64,000 nt of DNA from Paludibacteraceae bacterium (GTDB taxonomy: Bacteria; Bacteroidota; Bacteroidia; Bacteroidales; Paludibacteraceae): NCBI GenBank assembly GCA_017503075.1, contig JAFVTU010000008.1, positions 1 through 64,000 on the forward strand, given 5' to 3'. A program made the position numbers and the translations under genes. How positions within the stretch are numbered: position 1 is the stretch's first letter; each line of letters starts with the position of its first letter. This document shows positions 7,601-14,732 of this stretch, piece by piece. The notes beneath the pieces were generated by a model. The model worked only from the letters and a program-made list of their open reading frames with translations, had not been told where the DNA came from and made no database searches.

Positions 7601-9869
7601 TGGAAGCTATTGCAAGATTAGAAATTTCTCCCTCGCTGATGCGCACCACGGGCTTTTCCGCAGCATATACACCTTGCCATGTTAGGGTTTGAGTTGCCTT
7701 GACTGTAGAAGCTGTCAAGGCGATGGTATATGTATTTCCCAACTCATCGGTAATGTACAACTCCTTATTTTCTGCCGTGTATTTCTCGGGGGCAGAATAA
7801 GTTACCGTGATTGTTTCTTTGCCTACTTTCTCTCCTCCAATATTCTTGAGACTAGTTTTAGAAATGGTGAAGTGGTCAGGATCATTGGTGCTCAATTTAA
7901 CATCGTAACCCACATTAGCATAGTGAAAATCAAAAGATAGCGAGTGCGGTATTCCCACTTGATTCTCTTTAGGGTCGCCATTAGGGTCTATGTTAAAATT
8001 GAGTTCGGTGATTTTATTTTCCTTATCTACTTCGGATGCATAGAAATCCTCACGCTTGCTAACATGAACATTCTGAAACGCTGTTCCATAGTTTCCCCAA
8101 TATCCTATTCGTATAAATCTCGTTTCTGGAGATAATTGTATAGCGGGAGAACTACCATTGTCTCCACTCGTCGTTGACCATATATACTCCTTATTATCCC
8201 AGAAAGGGTTCTTTCCTTCGCCATCAAACTCTCCCTCGTTGGTTGCACTCTCTTGCACAAACCAAAATATACCATCGTGCCGTGTTGTATTATCAAAGGT
8301 TACTCCTCGTGTTACATAATCAAAAGTCAATGTATCTGGTATACCAGAAAACTCTATGATAATATACTTGGCATTATAGTTGAAACCACCGTTTCCATCA
8401 CCCACTTGAAGGCCATTATCCCATTTATAGCCATAATAACTATGCTTGACAAACACTTCATTGTCATTGTTTTCTGTAACCGTAAATGGCACATAGTTGC
8501 TTGGATTCTGTAATTGGATATCGATAGACCCTTCCAATCTCTCCCAATAATAATTCTCGTGTTGGATAGCAGTAAGGGTTGCCGTATTGGGTTTGCTAAA
8601 AGTCTTCAGCGTATAAGACTGAGGATTAGAACCTTGCTCCCACTTCGCCACTAAGGTATCGGAGCTGGTGAGGGTCAGAGGACTATTGGCAGTGGTAGTA
8701 AAATAGTCTGGATAGTCTTTGTTGAAGTATAGTTTCTCTGGCGAACTAGAAACTTCAGGATTTAATGTAAATACAGGGGTGTGTTTATTGACTGTAATAG
8801 TTTTGGTAGAGGTCTTTTCATAGAAACCATCTGTAGCTTTCTGATGCATCACCAAATGCAAAGTACCCGCCTGTCCTAAATAAAGTTTATTATCAGCATC
8901 TATATATGGTTTAACCGCTCCTTCATTATTTGTACCAGAAGGGACAAAACCATCGTTTCCTGGTATACTAAACGTTATGGTATTAAATTCATCATTATTC
9001 GAATCCCAAATATCATCCAAATCAATTGCTGCATCATCCACGTTATAACTATCTTTGCCATACCAAGTATGTTGTGGATATCCCTTTGCGCTTCCTGTAA
9101 CGGAAATTGTCACAGTCCCTTTAACAGCATCTCCATCCTTACAAGTAATAGTATAAGTTTCACCATGACTTCCACCAAATTGAGGATTGTATGTCACTCT
9201 ATATTTTGCGGATCCCTCACAGGCATTTGGTGCTACATCACTAATGTACTTAATAGAGAAATGTGGAGAACTATTTTTTGACGACACAACAAAATTTGTA
9301 CCTACATTAGAATAATCAAATGTAAAGTCATAAATTGGAGTAGATTCTCCTACAGTTATCGAACCAAAAGAATGACTTGCGCTGTCTGGGGAGATGGATG
9401 TTAGACGAGTAATATAAAGACTTGTTACATTTATGTCGCGTTCCCCTTTGCTCCAACTTGACAATGATGCTTTCTTTGCTGTTCTTTTAAATCGGATCTT
9501 CGAATAATTTTTCCATGAAGAAATATCACCAATATTAGCTGTTTTGGAATCTTTGTTATAGATATCACCTGTATCCCATATATCCTGCCATGTACTGCCA
9601 GTATATCCCTGAATAGTAAGTTTATGCCAATAGGAAGCATTTGTTCCACCGCTCAAATCGTATTTAAAGGTCATAGTGCCGCCAATAAATACCCCATTAT
9701 CGTCTACAAGAGAGTATTCAGTTGATGAGAATGTTCCTGAATCATTATGGTCATTATCATCATACTCAATAGTGATAGATTTATTTTCGTATAAATAACA
9801 CTCTGCCCATGCAGAAGTGGTTGCCATGAAGAGGGCAAGGAGGAAAATATGTCGTAAAAATTGTTTCAC
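4605..9869 (-). CDS. Large secreted multidomain protein with T9SS type A sorting domain
   Basis: A 1754-residue extracellular protein with a signal peptide (MKQFLRHIFLLALFMATTSA). Around residues 160-260 and again near 1060-1150 are HYDIN/choice-of-anchor-D-like beta domains (SHSFGSITVGEST; SEIDFGNIYVGSQVTQTFTI). The middle holds bacterial Ig-like segments (for example VTYRSSDESIIKVSEDSL) and a later NDWNNPNNW segment typical of Bacteroidota cargo proteins. The last 65 residues form a T9SS type A domain: VRVYVHDKMAHVLG, IYTIGGVAI, then DLSSLPTGVYVLRI. No catalytic domain is recognised, so it is more likely an adhesin or surface structural protein than an enzyme. It has its own promoter and is followed by the small membrane protein. 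The exact ligand cannot be guessed. Confidence 0.8.
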   Translation of the reverse strand: MKQFLRHIFLLALFMATTSAWAECYLYENKSITIEYDDNDHNDSGTFSSTEYSLVDDNGVFIGGTMTFKYDLSGGTNASYWHKLTIQGYTGSTWQDIWDTGDIYNKDSKTANIGDISSWKNYSKIRFKRTAKKASLSSWSKGERDINVTSLYITRLTSISPDSASHSFGSITVGESTPIYDFTFDYSNVGTNFVVSSKNSSPHFSIKYISDVAPNACEGSAKYRVTYNPQFGGSHGETYTITCKDGDAVKGTVTISVTGSAKGYPQHTWYGKDSYNVDDAAIDLDDIWDSNNDEFNTITFSIPGNDGFVPSGTNNEGAVKPYIDADNKLYLGQAGTLHLVMHQKATDGFYEKTSTKTITVNKHTPVFTLNPEVSSSPEKLYFNKDYPDYFTTTANSPLTLTSSDTLVAKWEQGSNPQSYTLKTFSKPNTATLTAIQHENYYWERLEGSIDIQLQNPSNYVPFTVTENNDNEVFVKHSYYGYKWDNGLQVGDGNGGFNYNAKYIIIEFSGIPDTLTFDYVTRGVTFDNTTRHDGIFWFVQESATNEGEFDGEGKNPFWDNKEYIWSTTSGDNGSSPAIQLSPETRFIRIGYWGNYGTAFQNVHVSKREDFYASEVDKENKITELNFNIDPNGDPKENQVGIPHSLSFDFHYANVGYDVKLSTNDPDHFTISKTSLKNIGGEKVGKETITVTYSAPEKYTAENKELYITDELGNTYTIALTASTVKATQTLTWQGVYAAEKPVVRISEGEISNLAIASSGLQVTYRSSDESIIKVSEDSLSLIPQQMADAVEITAIQKGNNVWNEVKETKTFRITDKLTQLILWPNTLSDLVIDGENIALDAKVYVVNDETGEYTFSESLTSNLSYEVENTNVVAIEDGVLKIKGIGETYLTVTAPGNKEYAESSIRVYVRVRAKAAGCEDYLLHYSYYDSELRYFQMNLSAIQYGPFEINRTEGEPDYITLQHRGAAWGLNFGGSFEVYYETVESTQLQTAIPRFTPEKDQTGTATIDLPRNATKFYIKRLGGATGYHYLSNIQVHPAQYVETNVSEIDFGNIYVGSQVTQTFTINYCNIKSELYTQPSSSDVQVSPTSFGGCNAYDSQSVTISWTPKSVRENEQTVTITDPVSGKSASVRIFATVLKGTQTLEWVAPEQIDACGQLFLPNETDEHIALDWTVVAGQQYADFEDSMLAIKGNGIITLRASNSGSENYNAFQKDYQIKVVYNPIFLGSEDNDWNNPNNWNVCHLPSETDVVTMQAFAVLEEHIIVGGLVFSNGGSMQILSNGGLTVGKSGVVSAASSSIVIDNTPEGAGFLKVDPTTDKKPAKVTINYTTEAFNSGNPRDEIWQYMGAPGSDMQMSDADKTMIYHWNEQQGWLKMSNTNLQPFVGYAFTQNKADSASFQIQATPIIPDKEQEITLTLTQSGMRGSNLFVNSFLAPIDLATFDNNDFTDGVEQTFYLYNSGSWKQWQNNGGATNQMTGDGTSPGQYYAITPGSAAMIDASQDQTTIPPMQGVYVVATKDRASIMLNYAKHVYAAEASNQAMRAPQRQDDDFKRVRLQVNSQNSGADRMYVIQHNECTSGYDNGYDAKNMPVASQVSIYTSEVEGQMEISVSDKIDSTYIGFRAGADSEYTLRITSVVGERLYLKDLDNQTLISVYDGEEYTFSAEPNSVNDRRFLLLDQRSDDVFTDEPEVRVYVHDKMAHVLGAPIGSDMVIYTIGGVAITNYTIECTPSVVDLSSLPTGVYVLRINDKAFKCVCK

Positions 9870-9989
9870 TGTGATTAGTTCATATTTGATAGTTAATAAT
9901 TAATATCTGCTTAACGGCTTTTAATCAAAAAGTATCATTTATTAAGATTATACCTATCTATATGCTTTTATTCAAGCCGAAAATCGGTG

Positions 9990-10021
9990 CAAAATTAATA
10001 TATTTCTATGGAATATGCAAA
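9990..10021 (-). promoter_or_regulatory. -33/-7 promoter of the T9SS cargo gene
   Basis: On the reverse strand TTTG (10021-10018), 20 bp, TAATTTTG (9997-9990). The leader to the ATG at 9869 is about 115 nt and AT-rich, with no gene in it. Confidence 0.75.
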
Positions 10022-10028
10022 TTCCTAC

Positions 10029-10042
10029 GCGCGTATACGCGC
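10029..10042. promoter_or_regulatory. Perfect 14-bp palindrome upstream of the cargo promoter
   Basis: GCGCGTATACGCGC is a perfect palindrome starting 8 bp upstream of the -33 box of the leftward promoter, a position suited to a regulator dimer. It is far more GC-rich than its surroundings. The regulator is unknown. Confidence 0.4.
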
Positions 10043-10120
10043 ATATTATGAAGGTGTGAGGTATTTTTCATAAAAAATGATATATTTTTCTTCCCAGGGG
10101 GTTCTATAGGGGACACGAAT

Positions 10121-10164
10121 TGTGCGGTTATTGTGCGGTAATAGTGCGGTTATTGTGCGGTGCG
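10121..10164 (+). repeat. 11-bp tandem array, four copies (TGTGCGGTTAT)
   Basis: Units start at 10121, 10132, 10143 and 10154 and differ by one or two bases. The array is in the roughly 500-bp gene-free stretch between the cargo gene and tRNA-Leu. The rest of that stretch (10165-10260) holds GC-rich imperfect hairpins, including a GGACGCC unit near 10218, and no convincing gene. Confidence 0.8.
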
Positions 10165-10268
10165 AGTAGAGAAAATGCGGGCTATGCCCTCGCATTTGGC
10201 GACACTGTTGTACCTTCGGACGCCGCCTTGCTAAAGCAATTCCCCCGAAGCTACGGTCGCGAAATGCA

Positions 10269-10329
10269 GCACATACGCACTTTTTTTATACAAAAATACA
10301 TTTTTTCCTAAAAAAATTTGCGTATGTGC
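10269..10329. repeat. Inverted repeat flanking the tRNA-Leu -33 region
   Basis: GCACATACGCA (10269-10279) and its exact complement TGCGTATGTGC (10319-10329) are 39 bp apart; the right arm overlaps the -33 box of the tRNA-Leu promoter. The intervening DNA is almost pure A and T. Confidence 0.5.
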
Positions 10330-10348
10330 ATTTTTTGTTGTACCTTTG
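10317..10348 (+). promoter_or_regulatory. -33/-7 promoter of tRNA-Leu
   Basis: TTTG at 10317-10320, 20 bp, TACCTTTG at 10341-10348; the mature tRNA starts 24 bp downstream. Confidence 0.8.
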
Positions 10349-10371
10349 CAGCCGATTTCGGAAGAAACGAA

Positions 10372-10455
10372 GCCCAGATGGCGGAATCGGTAGACGCGCT
10401 GGTCTCAAACACCAGTAGGTTCACCCCTGTGCCGGTTCGACCCCGGCTCTGGGTA
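10372..10455 (+). tRNA. tRNA-Leu (anticodon CAA)
   Basis: An 84-nt class II tRNA with a long variable arm. The acceptor arm pairs GCCCAGA with TCTGGGT, the anticodon stem-loop is CTGGT-CTCAAAC-ACCAG giving anticodon CAA (codon UUG), and the T loop is GGTTCGACC. No CCA is encoded. A terminator hairpin follows at once. Confidence 0.95.
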
Positions 10456-10456
10456 C

Positions 10457-10493
10457 AAAATCCCGCCTAACAAACGTTAGGTGGGATTTTTGA
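10457..10493 (+). terminator. Terminator of tRNA-Leu
   Basis: AAAATCCCGCCTAAC, a short AAAC loop and GTTAGGTGGGATTTTT form a 15-bp stem with one mismatch and a closing T-run. Confidence 0.8.
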
Positions 10494-10618
10494 CAAGGAA
10501 TGAGAATTAAGACAATTAAAGTCAATTTGAATAAGTAGAATCCATATAAAGGTCATGCGGGAGACTTAAACATCCGCTATCACTCAGAACAGGCTAACTG
10601 CCCGGAGAGAAAAACGAA

Positions 10619-10627
10619 AAGGAGGTG
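10619..10627 (+). promoter_or_regulatory. Strong Shine-Dalgarno sequence of rpsU
   Basis: AAGGAGGTG is an almost perfect complement of the 16S rRNA 3' end, six bases before the ATG at 10634. Other genes in this window lack such a site, as usual for Bacteroidota, where the anti-Shine-Dalgarno is sequestered on the ribosome with the help of bS21 itself. A strong site on the bS21 mRNA fits autoregulation of bS21 synthesis. Confidence 0.75.
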
Positions 10628-10633
10628 TATGCA

Positions 10634-10828
10634 ATGATCATAGTTCCAGTAAAAGAAGGTGAGAACATCGAGCGCGCGATCAAGAAATTCAAACGCAAAT
10701 TCGATAAGACAGGTGTCGTAAAAGAACTTCGTCGCCGTCAACAATTCTCAAAACCATCAGAAATCAAGCGTGAGAAAATGATGCACGCAGTGTATGTTCA
10801 ACAATTGCATGCGCACGATGGAGAATAA
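10634..10828 (+). CDS. rpsU: 30S ribosomal protein S21 (bS21)
   Basis: A 64-residue basic protein (MIIVPVKEGENIERA...VVKELRRRQQFSKPSEIKRE) matching the Bacteroidota bS21, which binds near the 3' end of 16S rRNA on the small subunit platform. The ATG at 10634 is chosen over an in-frame GTG at 10625 because it gives the conserved MIIVPVKEG start and the right distance from the Shine-Dalgarno. No consensus promoter is seen in the 140 bp before it; the leader (10494-10618) may fold (CGGGAGACTTAAACATCCG) and the gene may depend on read-through from tRNA-Leu or an atypical promoter. A terminator follows. Confidence 0.95.
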   Translation: MIIVPVKEGENIERAIKKFKRKFDKTGVVKELRRRQQFSKPSEIKREKMMHAVYVQQLHAHDGE

Positions 10829-10835
10829 TTAAACT

Positions 10836-10865
10836 AAAAAGAACCGCAAAATTGCGGTTCTTTTT
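10836..10865 (+). terminator. Terminator of rpsU
   Basis: AAAAAGAACCGCAA pairs with TTGCGGTTCTTTTT around a two-base loop, followed by GTTTT. Confidence 0.85.
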
Positions 10866-10870
10866 GTTTT

Positions 10871-10906
10871 GGACGGCTTCGCCTATTGGATATAGGACGC
10901 TACCTA
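10871..10906. repeat. Two GGACGC...CTATTGG hairpin units
   Basis: GGACGGCTTCGCCTATTGG, ATATA, then GGACGCTACCTATTGG: the same unit as at 2047-2130. The stop codon of the leftward yqeY gene (10906-10904) lies inside the second unit, as the cmk stop lies inside a unit at the other site. Confidence 0.6.
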
Positions 10907-11356
10907 TTGGGCAAGCAGTTGGCGGACAATAAGATTGATGGTTTTGCCTTCGGCTTTGCCAGCGAGTTGCTTAGTAGCCACGCCCATCACCTTACCCATA
11001 TCTTGTGGGCCAGAGGCACCTACTTGAGCAATGATAGTTTGCAACGCCGCCTTGAGTTCGTCCTCCGACATCATCGCAGGCAAATAGCGCTCAATAATAG
11101 CACATTGCGCCATCTCGTCGTCTGCGAGTTCTGGGCGATTGGCAGCACGGAACATCTCAGCAGCCTCTTTGCGCTGCTTCACCATCTTTTGCAGAATCTG
11201 CAAAGCACGGTCATCGTGCAGTTCGCCATCACCTCCTTTGGCAGTCTTAGCCTCTAGAAACTCCTTCTTAATACCACGCAGCGCGTCTAACGCCACTTTA
11301 TCTTTTGCGAGCATCGCTTTCTTGATGTCTTCGCTGATTTGATCGAAAAGATTCAT
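10904..11356 (-). CDS. yqeY: GatB/YqeY domain-containing protein
   Basis: A 150-residue cytosolic protein of the YqeY family, related to the tRNA-binding tail domain of GatB (Asp/Glu-tRNA amidotransferase subunit B). Family marks are the helical N-terminal half (LFDQISEDIKKAMLAKDK, LDALRGIKKEF), ERYLPAMMSEDEL in the middle and GPQDMGKVMGVATKQLAGKA near the end. The exact role of stand-alone YqeY is not established; a tRNA-related function is assumed. It is the last gene after lepA and the antiporter gene, 63 bp behind the latter and without a visible promoter of its own. Confidence 0.9.
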   Translation of the reverse strand: MNLFDQISEDIKKAMLAKDKVALDALRGIKKEFLEAKTAKGGDGELHDDRALQILQKMVKQRKEAAEMFRAANRPELADDEMAQCAIIERYLPAMMSEDELKAALQTIIAQVGASGPQDMGKVMGVATKQLAGKAEGKTINLIVRQLLAQ

Positions 11357-11419
11357 AATTCAAAAAGTTATAAACGTTTCATGCGCCCTCGGCGCTTGTT
11401 TCAAAGTTTCATTATTCAA

Positions 11420-12745
11420 TCACAAAAATATTAATTGCACTAGAATATATACTGGCAAGAGTACGATGAGGGAGAAGCGGAACATATAACCAAAGAACGA
11501 TGGCATCTTTACACCACTTTCCTCTGCAATTGCCTTAACCATGAAGTTAGGACCATTGCCAATATAAGTCATTGAGCCAAAGAAGACAGCACCCAAACAA
11601 ATAGCTTGCAACAACACCTCTGGGATACCTGCTACTATATTACCATCAAAGGTAGCCAATTGATTGGGTGTTAAACCACTAGCTAGACTATGGAAAGCTA
11701 CAGCCGTAGGGGTATTATCCAAGAAACTAGATAAAGCACCAGTAGCATAGTAGAACTGCCATGTATGGGTCAAACCAAGCGTTTCAGCATGAGTATTGAG
11801 ATACGCCAAAGCAGGAGTCATTGTAACAAAAATGCCGAAGAATAGAACAGCCACCTCGTTGATAGGAGCCCATGAATACTTATTAAGTTCGTATCGAACA
11901 TGTGCTTTGGTTGTATACAAACTCATCAGCATAAGCATTATCAATACGATTTCACGCAAGTATTTGATCCACAAATGCGCATCTGGCTCAGCCATCAAAG
12001 GTATATTGCCAGAATGGATAAATGCAACGGCTAGGATGATACCCACAAGATATACTAAATTGGTTTTTCCTTGTACTTCCAAGCACTTATGCTCACGTGC
12101 ATCAGCAGATAGGGCAGTCCAATGCTCTCTTTTGTAGTAAAAAGAATCCAACGCAAAATATATCAAAAGCAAAACTACTCCAACAAACAGCCATTGAGGG
12201 AAGAGAGACGCAAACCAAGAGAACTCCGCGCCACGCAAGAAGAGCATAAACAATGGAGGATCACCTAACGGCGTAAGCAATCCGCCACAGTTAGCCACTA
12301 ATGCAATAAAAAACAACACAGTATGTACTTTATGTTCACGCTGCTGATTGGTAGTCAACAGAGGACGAATAAGCAATATTGCCGCTCCAGTCGTTCCCAT
12401 CACACTAGCTAGCAACCAACCTATCGCCAAGAAAAGTGTATTTACCCAAGGCTTTGCCTTGATATCCCCAGATAGGTGAATACCTCCTGTGACGACATAC
12501 AAAGACATGAGCAAAACAATAAATGGGATGTAATCAGACAGCAATTGATGCTCTAATTCTTGTGCCATTCCTCCCATCACTAAGCATACCGCGGTGGGAA
12601 TAGCCAAGAGCAATGAAACCGCTAACTTATGGCGATTCTTATCCCACCATTCTGCGACAAATAACGGAGCGACTGCTATTACCAATAGCATAAGTCCGAA
12701 AGGGACTAAGCCCCATGCACTATGTACAAATTGTTCCATAATCAT
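11420..12745 (-). CDS. Sodium:proton antiporter, NhaD/ArsB (ion transporter) superfamily
   Basis: A 441-residue inner membrane protein with about eleven hydrophobic segments, an N-terminal signal-anchor (SAWGLVPFGLMLLVIAVAPL) and the family motifs LTPLGDPPLFMLFLRG and FFGSMTYIGNGPNFMVKAIAEE, which resemble the paired discontinuous helices of IT-superfamily carriers. The SFLDNTPTAVAFHSLA segment is typical of NhaD-type Na+/H+ antiporters. It lies 48 bp after lepA on the same strand, with no promoter between. The substrate is inferred from the family; a related anion carrier role cannot be excluded. Confidence 0.85.
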   Translation of the reverse strand: MIMEQFVHSAWGLVPFGLMLLVIAVAPLFVAEWWDKNRHKLAVSLLLAIPTAVCLVMGGMAQELEHQLLSDYIPFIVLLMSLYVVTGGIHLSGDIKAKPWVNTLFLAIGWLLASVMGTTGAAILLIRPLLTTNQQREHKVHTVLFFIALVANCGGLLTPLGDPPLFMLFLRGAEFSWFASLFPQWLFVGVVLLLIYFALDSFYYKREHWTALSADAREHKCLEVQGKTNLVYLVGIILAVAFIHSGNIPLMAEPDAHLWIKYLREIVLIMLMLMSLYTTKAHVRYELNKYSWAPINEVAVLFFGIFVTMTPALAYLNTHAETLGLTHTWQFYYATGALSSFLDNTPTAVAFHSLASGLTPNQLATFDGNIVAGIPEVLLQAICLGAVFFGSMTYIGNGPNFMVKAIAEESGVKMPSFFGYMFRFSLIVLLPVYILVQLIFL

Positions 12746-12756
12746 GTTGTGTAGTT

Positions 12757-12790
12757 ATTGTTCAAAAATTGTTCAACGTGGTTCAACGTT
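12757..12790. repeat. GTTCAA tandem repeats between lepA and the antiporter gene
   Basis: ATTGTTCAAAA, ATTGTTCAACG and TGGTTCAACG lie in tandem with a 10-11 bp period. A very similar array, with a 10-bp period, lies inside the ispG coding region (55141-55180). Confidence 0.6.
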
Positions 12791-12793
12791 GTA

Positions 12794-14569
12794 TTAGTCT
12801 AATTTTAAGACGGCGAGGAAGGCCTTTTGCGGTACTTCCACATTGCCTATTTGCTTCATGCGTTTCTTTCCTCTCTTTTGTTTCTCCAACAGTTTGCGTT
12901 TACGGCTCACGTCACCACCATAACATTTAGCAAGGACATCCTTACGCACTTGTTTGACCGTCTCGCGGGCAATAATCTTTGCTCCGATAGCCGCTTGGAT
13001 AGCAATATCAAACTGCTGACGAGGTAGTAACTCCTTGAGCTTCTCGCACATACGTCGTCCAAAACTCTCAGCATTATCGCGATGTGTCAATGTAGAAAGT
13101 GCATCCACCTGCTCACCATTGAGCAGAATATCCAGTTTCACGAGGTTGCTAGGTCTGAAGCCGTTGTGGTGCCAATCGAAGGAAGCATATCCTTTGGAGA
13201 TGGATTTGAGTTTGTCGTAGAAGTCGATGACAATCTCCCCGAGTGGCATATCATAGAGGATCTCCATACGGTCGCCAGAAATATACTCTTGCTTCACCAA
13301 TTCACCTCGCTTACCCAAGCACAAGGTCATAATAGGACCTATAAAATTGCTAGTTGTAATAACACTAGCTCGGATATATGGTTCCTCTATTCGGTCAATC
13401 ACCGTGATATCAGGCATACCAGCAGGGTTATGTACCTCCACCATTTCGCCATCCTTGGTATAGACATTATAACTCACGTTAGGCACTGTGGTAATTACAT
13501 CCATATCAAACTCACGATCCAGACGCTCCTGCACAATCTCCATATGCAAGAGTCCTAAGAAGCCGCAGCGGAAACCAAATCCCAACGCCACCGAGGACTC
13601 AGGAGTGAACGTCAAAGCTGCATCATTGAGCTGCAGTTTCTCCAGCGATGCACGTAAGTCCTCATAATCCTCAGCTTCAATAGGATAGACACCAGCAAAG
13701 ACCATCGGTTTGGCTTCCTCGAATCCCTCAATCGCTTCTGTGCAAGGGCGAGCCACATGGGTAATCGTATCCCCCACTTTCACCTCTGTAGATGTCTTAA
13801 TACCAGAAATGATATATCCTACATTACCAGCAGCAATCTCCTTTACGGGTTGCATACCTAGTTTTAGCACACCTATTTCATCCGCATCATACTCTTTGCC
13901 CGTATTGAAGAAGCGAACTCGATCATTCGGATGCATGGTGCCATTCACCACTTTGAAATATGCAATGATACCACGGAAAGGATTGAACACCGAATCAAAT
14001 ACTAAGCATTGCAGTGGTGCTTCAGGATCACCTTTGGGTGGTGCAATACGGTCAATGATTGCCTCCAATATCTCAGGTACGCCATCACCCGTTTTCGCAG
14101 AGCAACGCAATATTTCCTCACGCTTACATCCTAAGAGATCGATAATTTCGTCTTCCACCTTCTCTGGCATAGCAGAGTCCATATCGCATTTATTCATCAC
14201 GGGAATAATCTCTAGATCGTGCTCCAATGCCATATAGAGGTTGGAGATAGTCTGCGCCTGTACACCTTGCGACGCGTCCACGATGAGCAAAGCACCCTCA
14301 CATGCAGCGATAGAACGGCTTACCTCGTAGGAAAAATCCACGTGTCCCGGAGTATCAATAAGATTTAAGGTATAGCCCTTGTATTGCATCTGTATGGCGT
14401 GCGACTTGATGGTGATACCACGCTCTTTCTCAAGGTCCATATCGTCTAGCACCTGATTCTCCATCAAGCGTTTGTCCACTGTAGCGGTGTATTCTATCAA
14501 TCGGTCAGCTAAAGTGGATTTGCCGTGGTCAATATGGGCAATGATGCAAAAATTTCGTATATTCTTCAT
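12794..14569 (-). CDS. lepA: Elongation factor 4 (LepA GTPase)
   Basis: A ribosome-associated translational GTPase of 591 residues, the normal length. The G motifs are AHIDHGKST (G1, near residue 11), ERGIT (G2), DTPGHVDF (G3), NKCD (G4) and a SAKTG (G5) segment; the C terminus carries the LepA-specific domain ([35 protein letters not shown]). The start [16 protein letters not shown] is the family norm. Its promoter is fused with that of the divergent oxidoreductase operon. The 48-bp gap after it contains three GTTCAA repeats with a 10-11 bp period (12760-12790). Confidence 0.97.
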   Translation of the reverse strand: MKNIRNFCIIAHIDHGKSTLADRLIEYTATVDKRLMENQVLDDMDLEKERGITIKSHAIQMQYKGYTLNLIDTPGHVDFSYEVSRSIAACEGALLIVDASQGVQAQTISNLYMALEHDLEIIPVMNKCDMDSAMPEKVEDEIIDLLGCKREEILRCSAKTGDGVPEILEAIIDRIAPPKGDPEAPLQCLVFDSVFNPFRGIIAYFKVVNGTMHPNDRVRFFNTGKEYDADEIGVLKLGMQPVKEIAAGNVGYIISGIKTSTEVKVGDTITHVARPCTEAIEGFEEAKPMVFAGVYPIEAEDYEDLRASLEKLQLNDAALTFTPESSVALGFGFRCGFLGLLHMEIVQERLDREFDMDVITTVPNVSYNVYTKDGEMVEVHNPAGMPDITVIDRIEEPYIRASVITTSNFIGPIMTLCLGKRGELVKQEYISGDRMEILYDMPLGEIVIDFYDKLKSISKGYASFDWHHNGFRPSNLVKLDILLNGEQVDALSTLTHRDNAESFGRRMCEKLKELLPRQQFDIAIQAAIGAKIIARETVKQVRKDVLAKCYGGDVSRKRKLLEKQKRGKKRMKQIGNVEVPQKAFLAVLKLD

Positions 14570-14653
14570 AAATAACTGATAAACTATGAGTGATAAATTA
14601 TGGGTTAATAGGTTATGGGCATGTACCTTATACTCCTAATTTATAATTCGCTG

Positions 14654-14685
14654 CAAAGGTAGTAAAAAATTTGCATATATGCAAA
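14654..14685 (-). promoter_or_regulatory. -33/-7 promoter of the lepA operon
   Basis: On the reverse strand TTTG (14685-14682), 20 bp, TACCTTTG (14661-14654). Its -33 box is one arm of the palindrome TTTGCATATATGCAAA (14670-14685), whose other arm is the -33 box of the divergent promoter. Confidence 0.8.
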
Positions 14686-14701
14686 AAATATAGTAATTTT
14701 G
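14670..14701 (+). promoter_or_regulatory. -33/-7 promoter of the korAB operon
   Basis: TTTG at 14670-14673, 20 bp, TAATTTTG at 14694-14701. It overlaps the lepA promoter, so polymerase should be able to bind only one of the two at a time. Confidence 0.8.
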
Positions 14702-14732
14702 TCGCCGATTTAATAATCAAACAATAATAACC

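Noticed and set aside
10121-10164. Short regular repeats that might be a CRISPR array (also 26911-26954)
   Set aside because: Units are 11 bp and directly adjacent, without spacers, and no cas genes are in the window.
10165-10260. A structured RNA or small gene in the GC-rich part of the gap before tRNA-Leu
   Set aside because: The hairpins are imperfect, no promoter or terminator brackets them, and the only frame there is unrelated to any known protein; it looks like decayed hairpin units.
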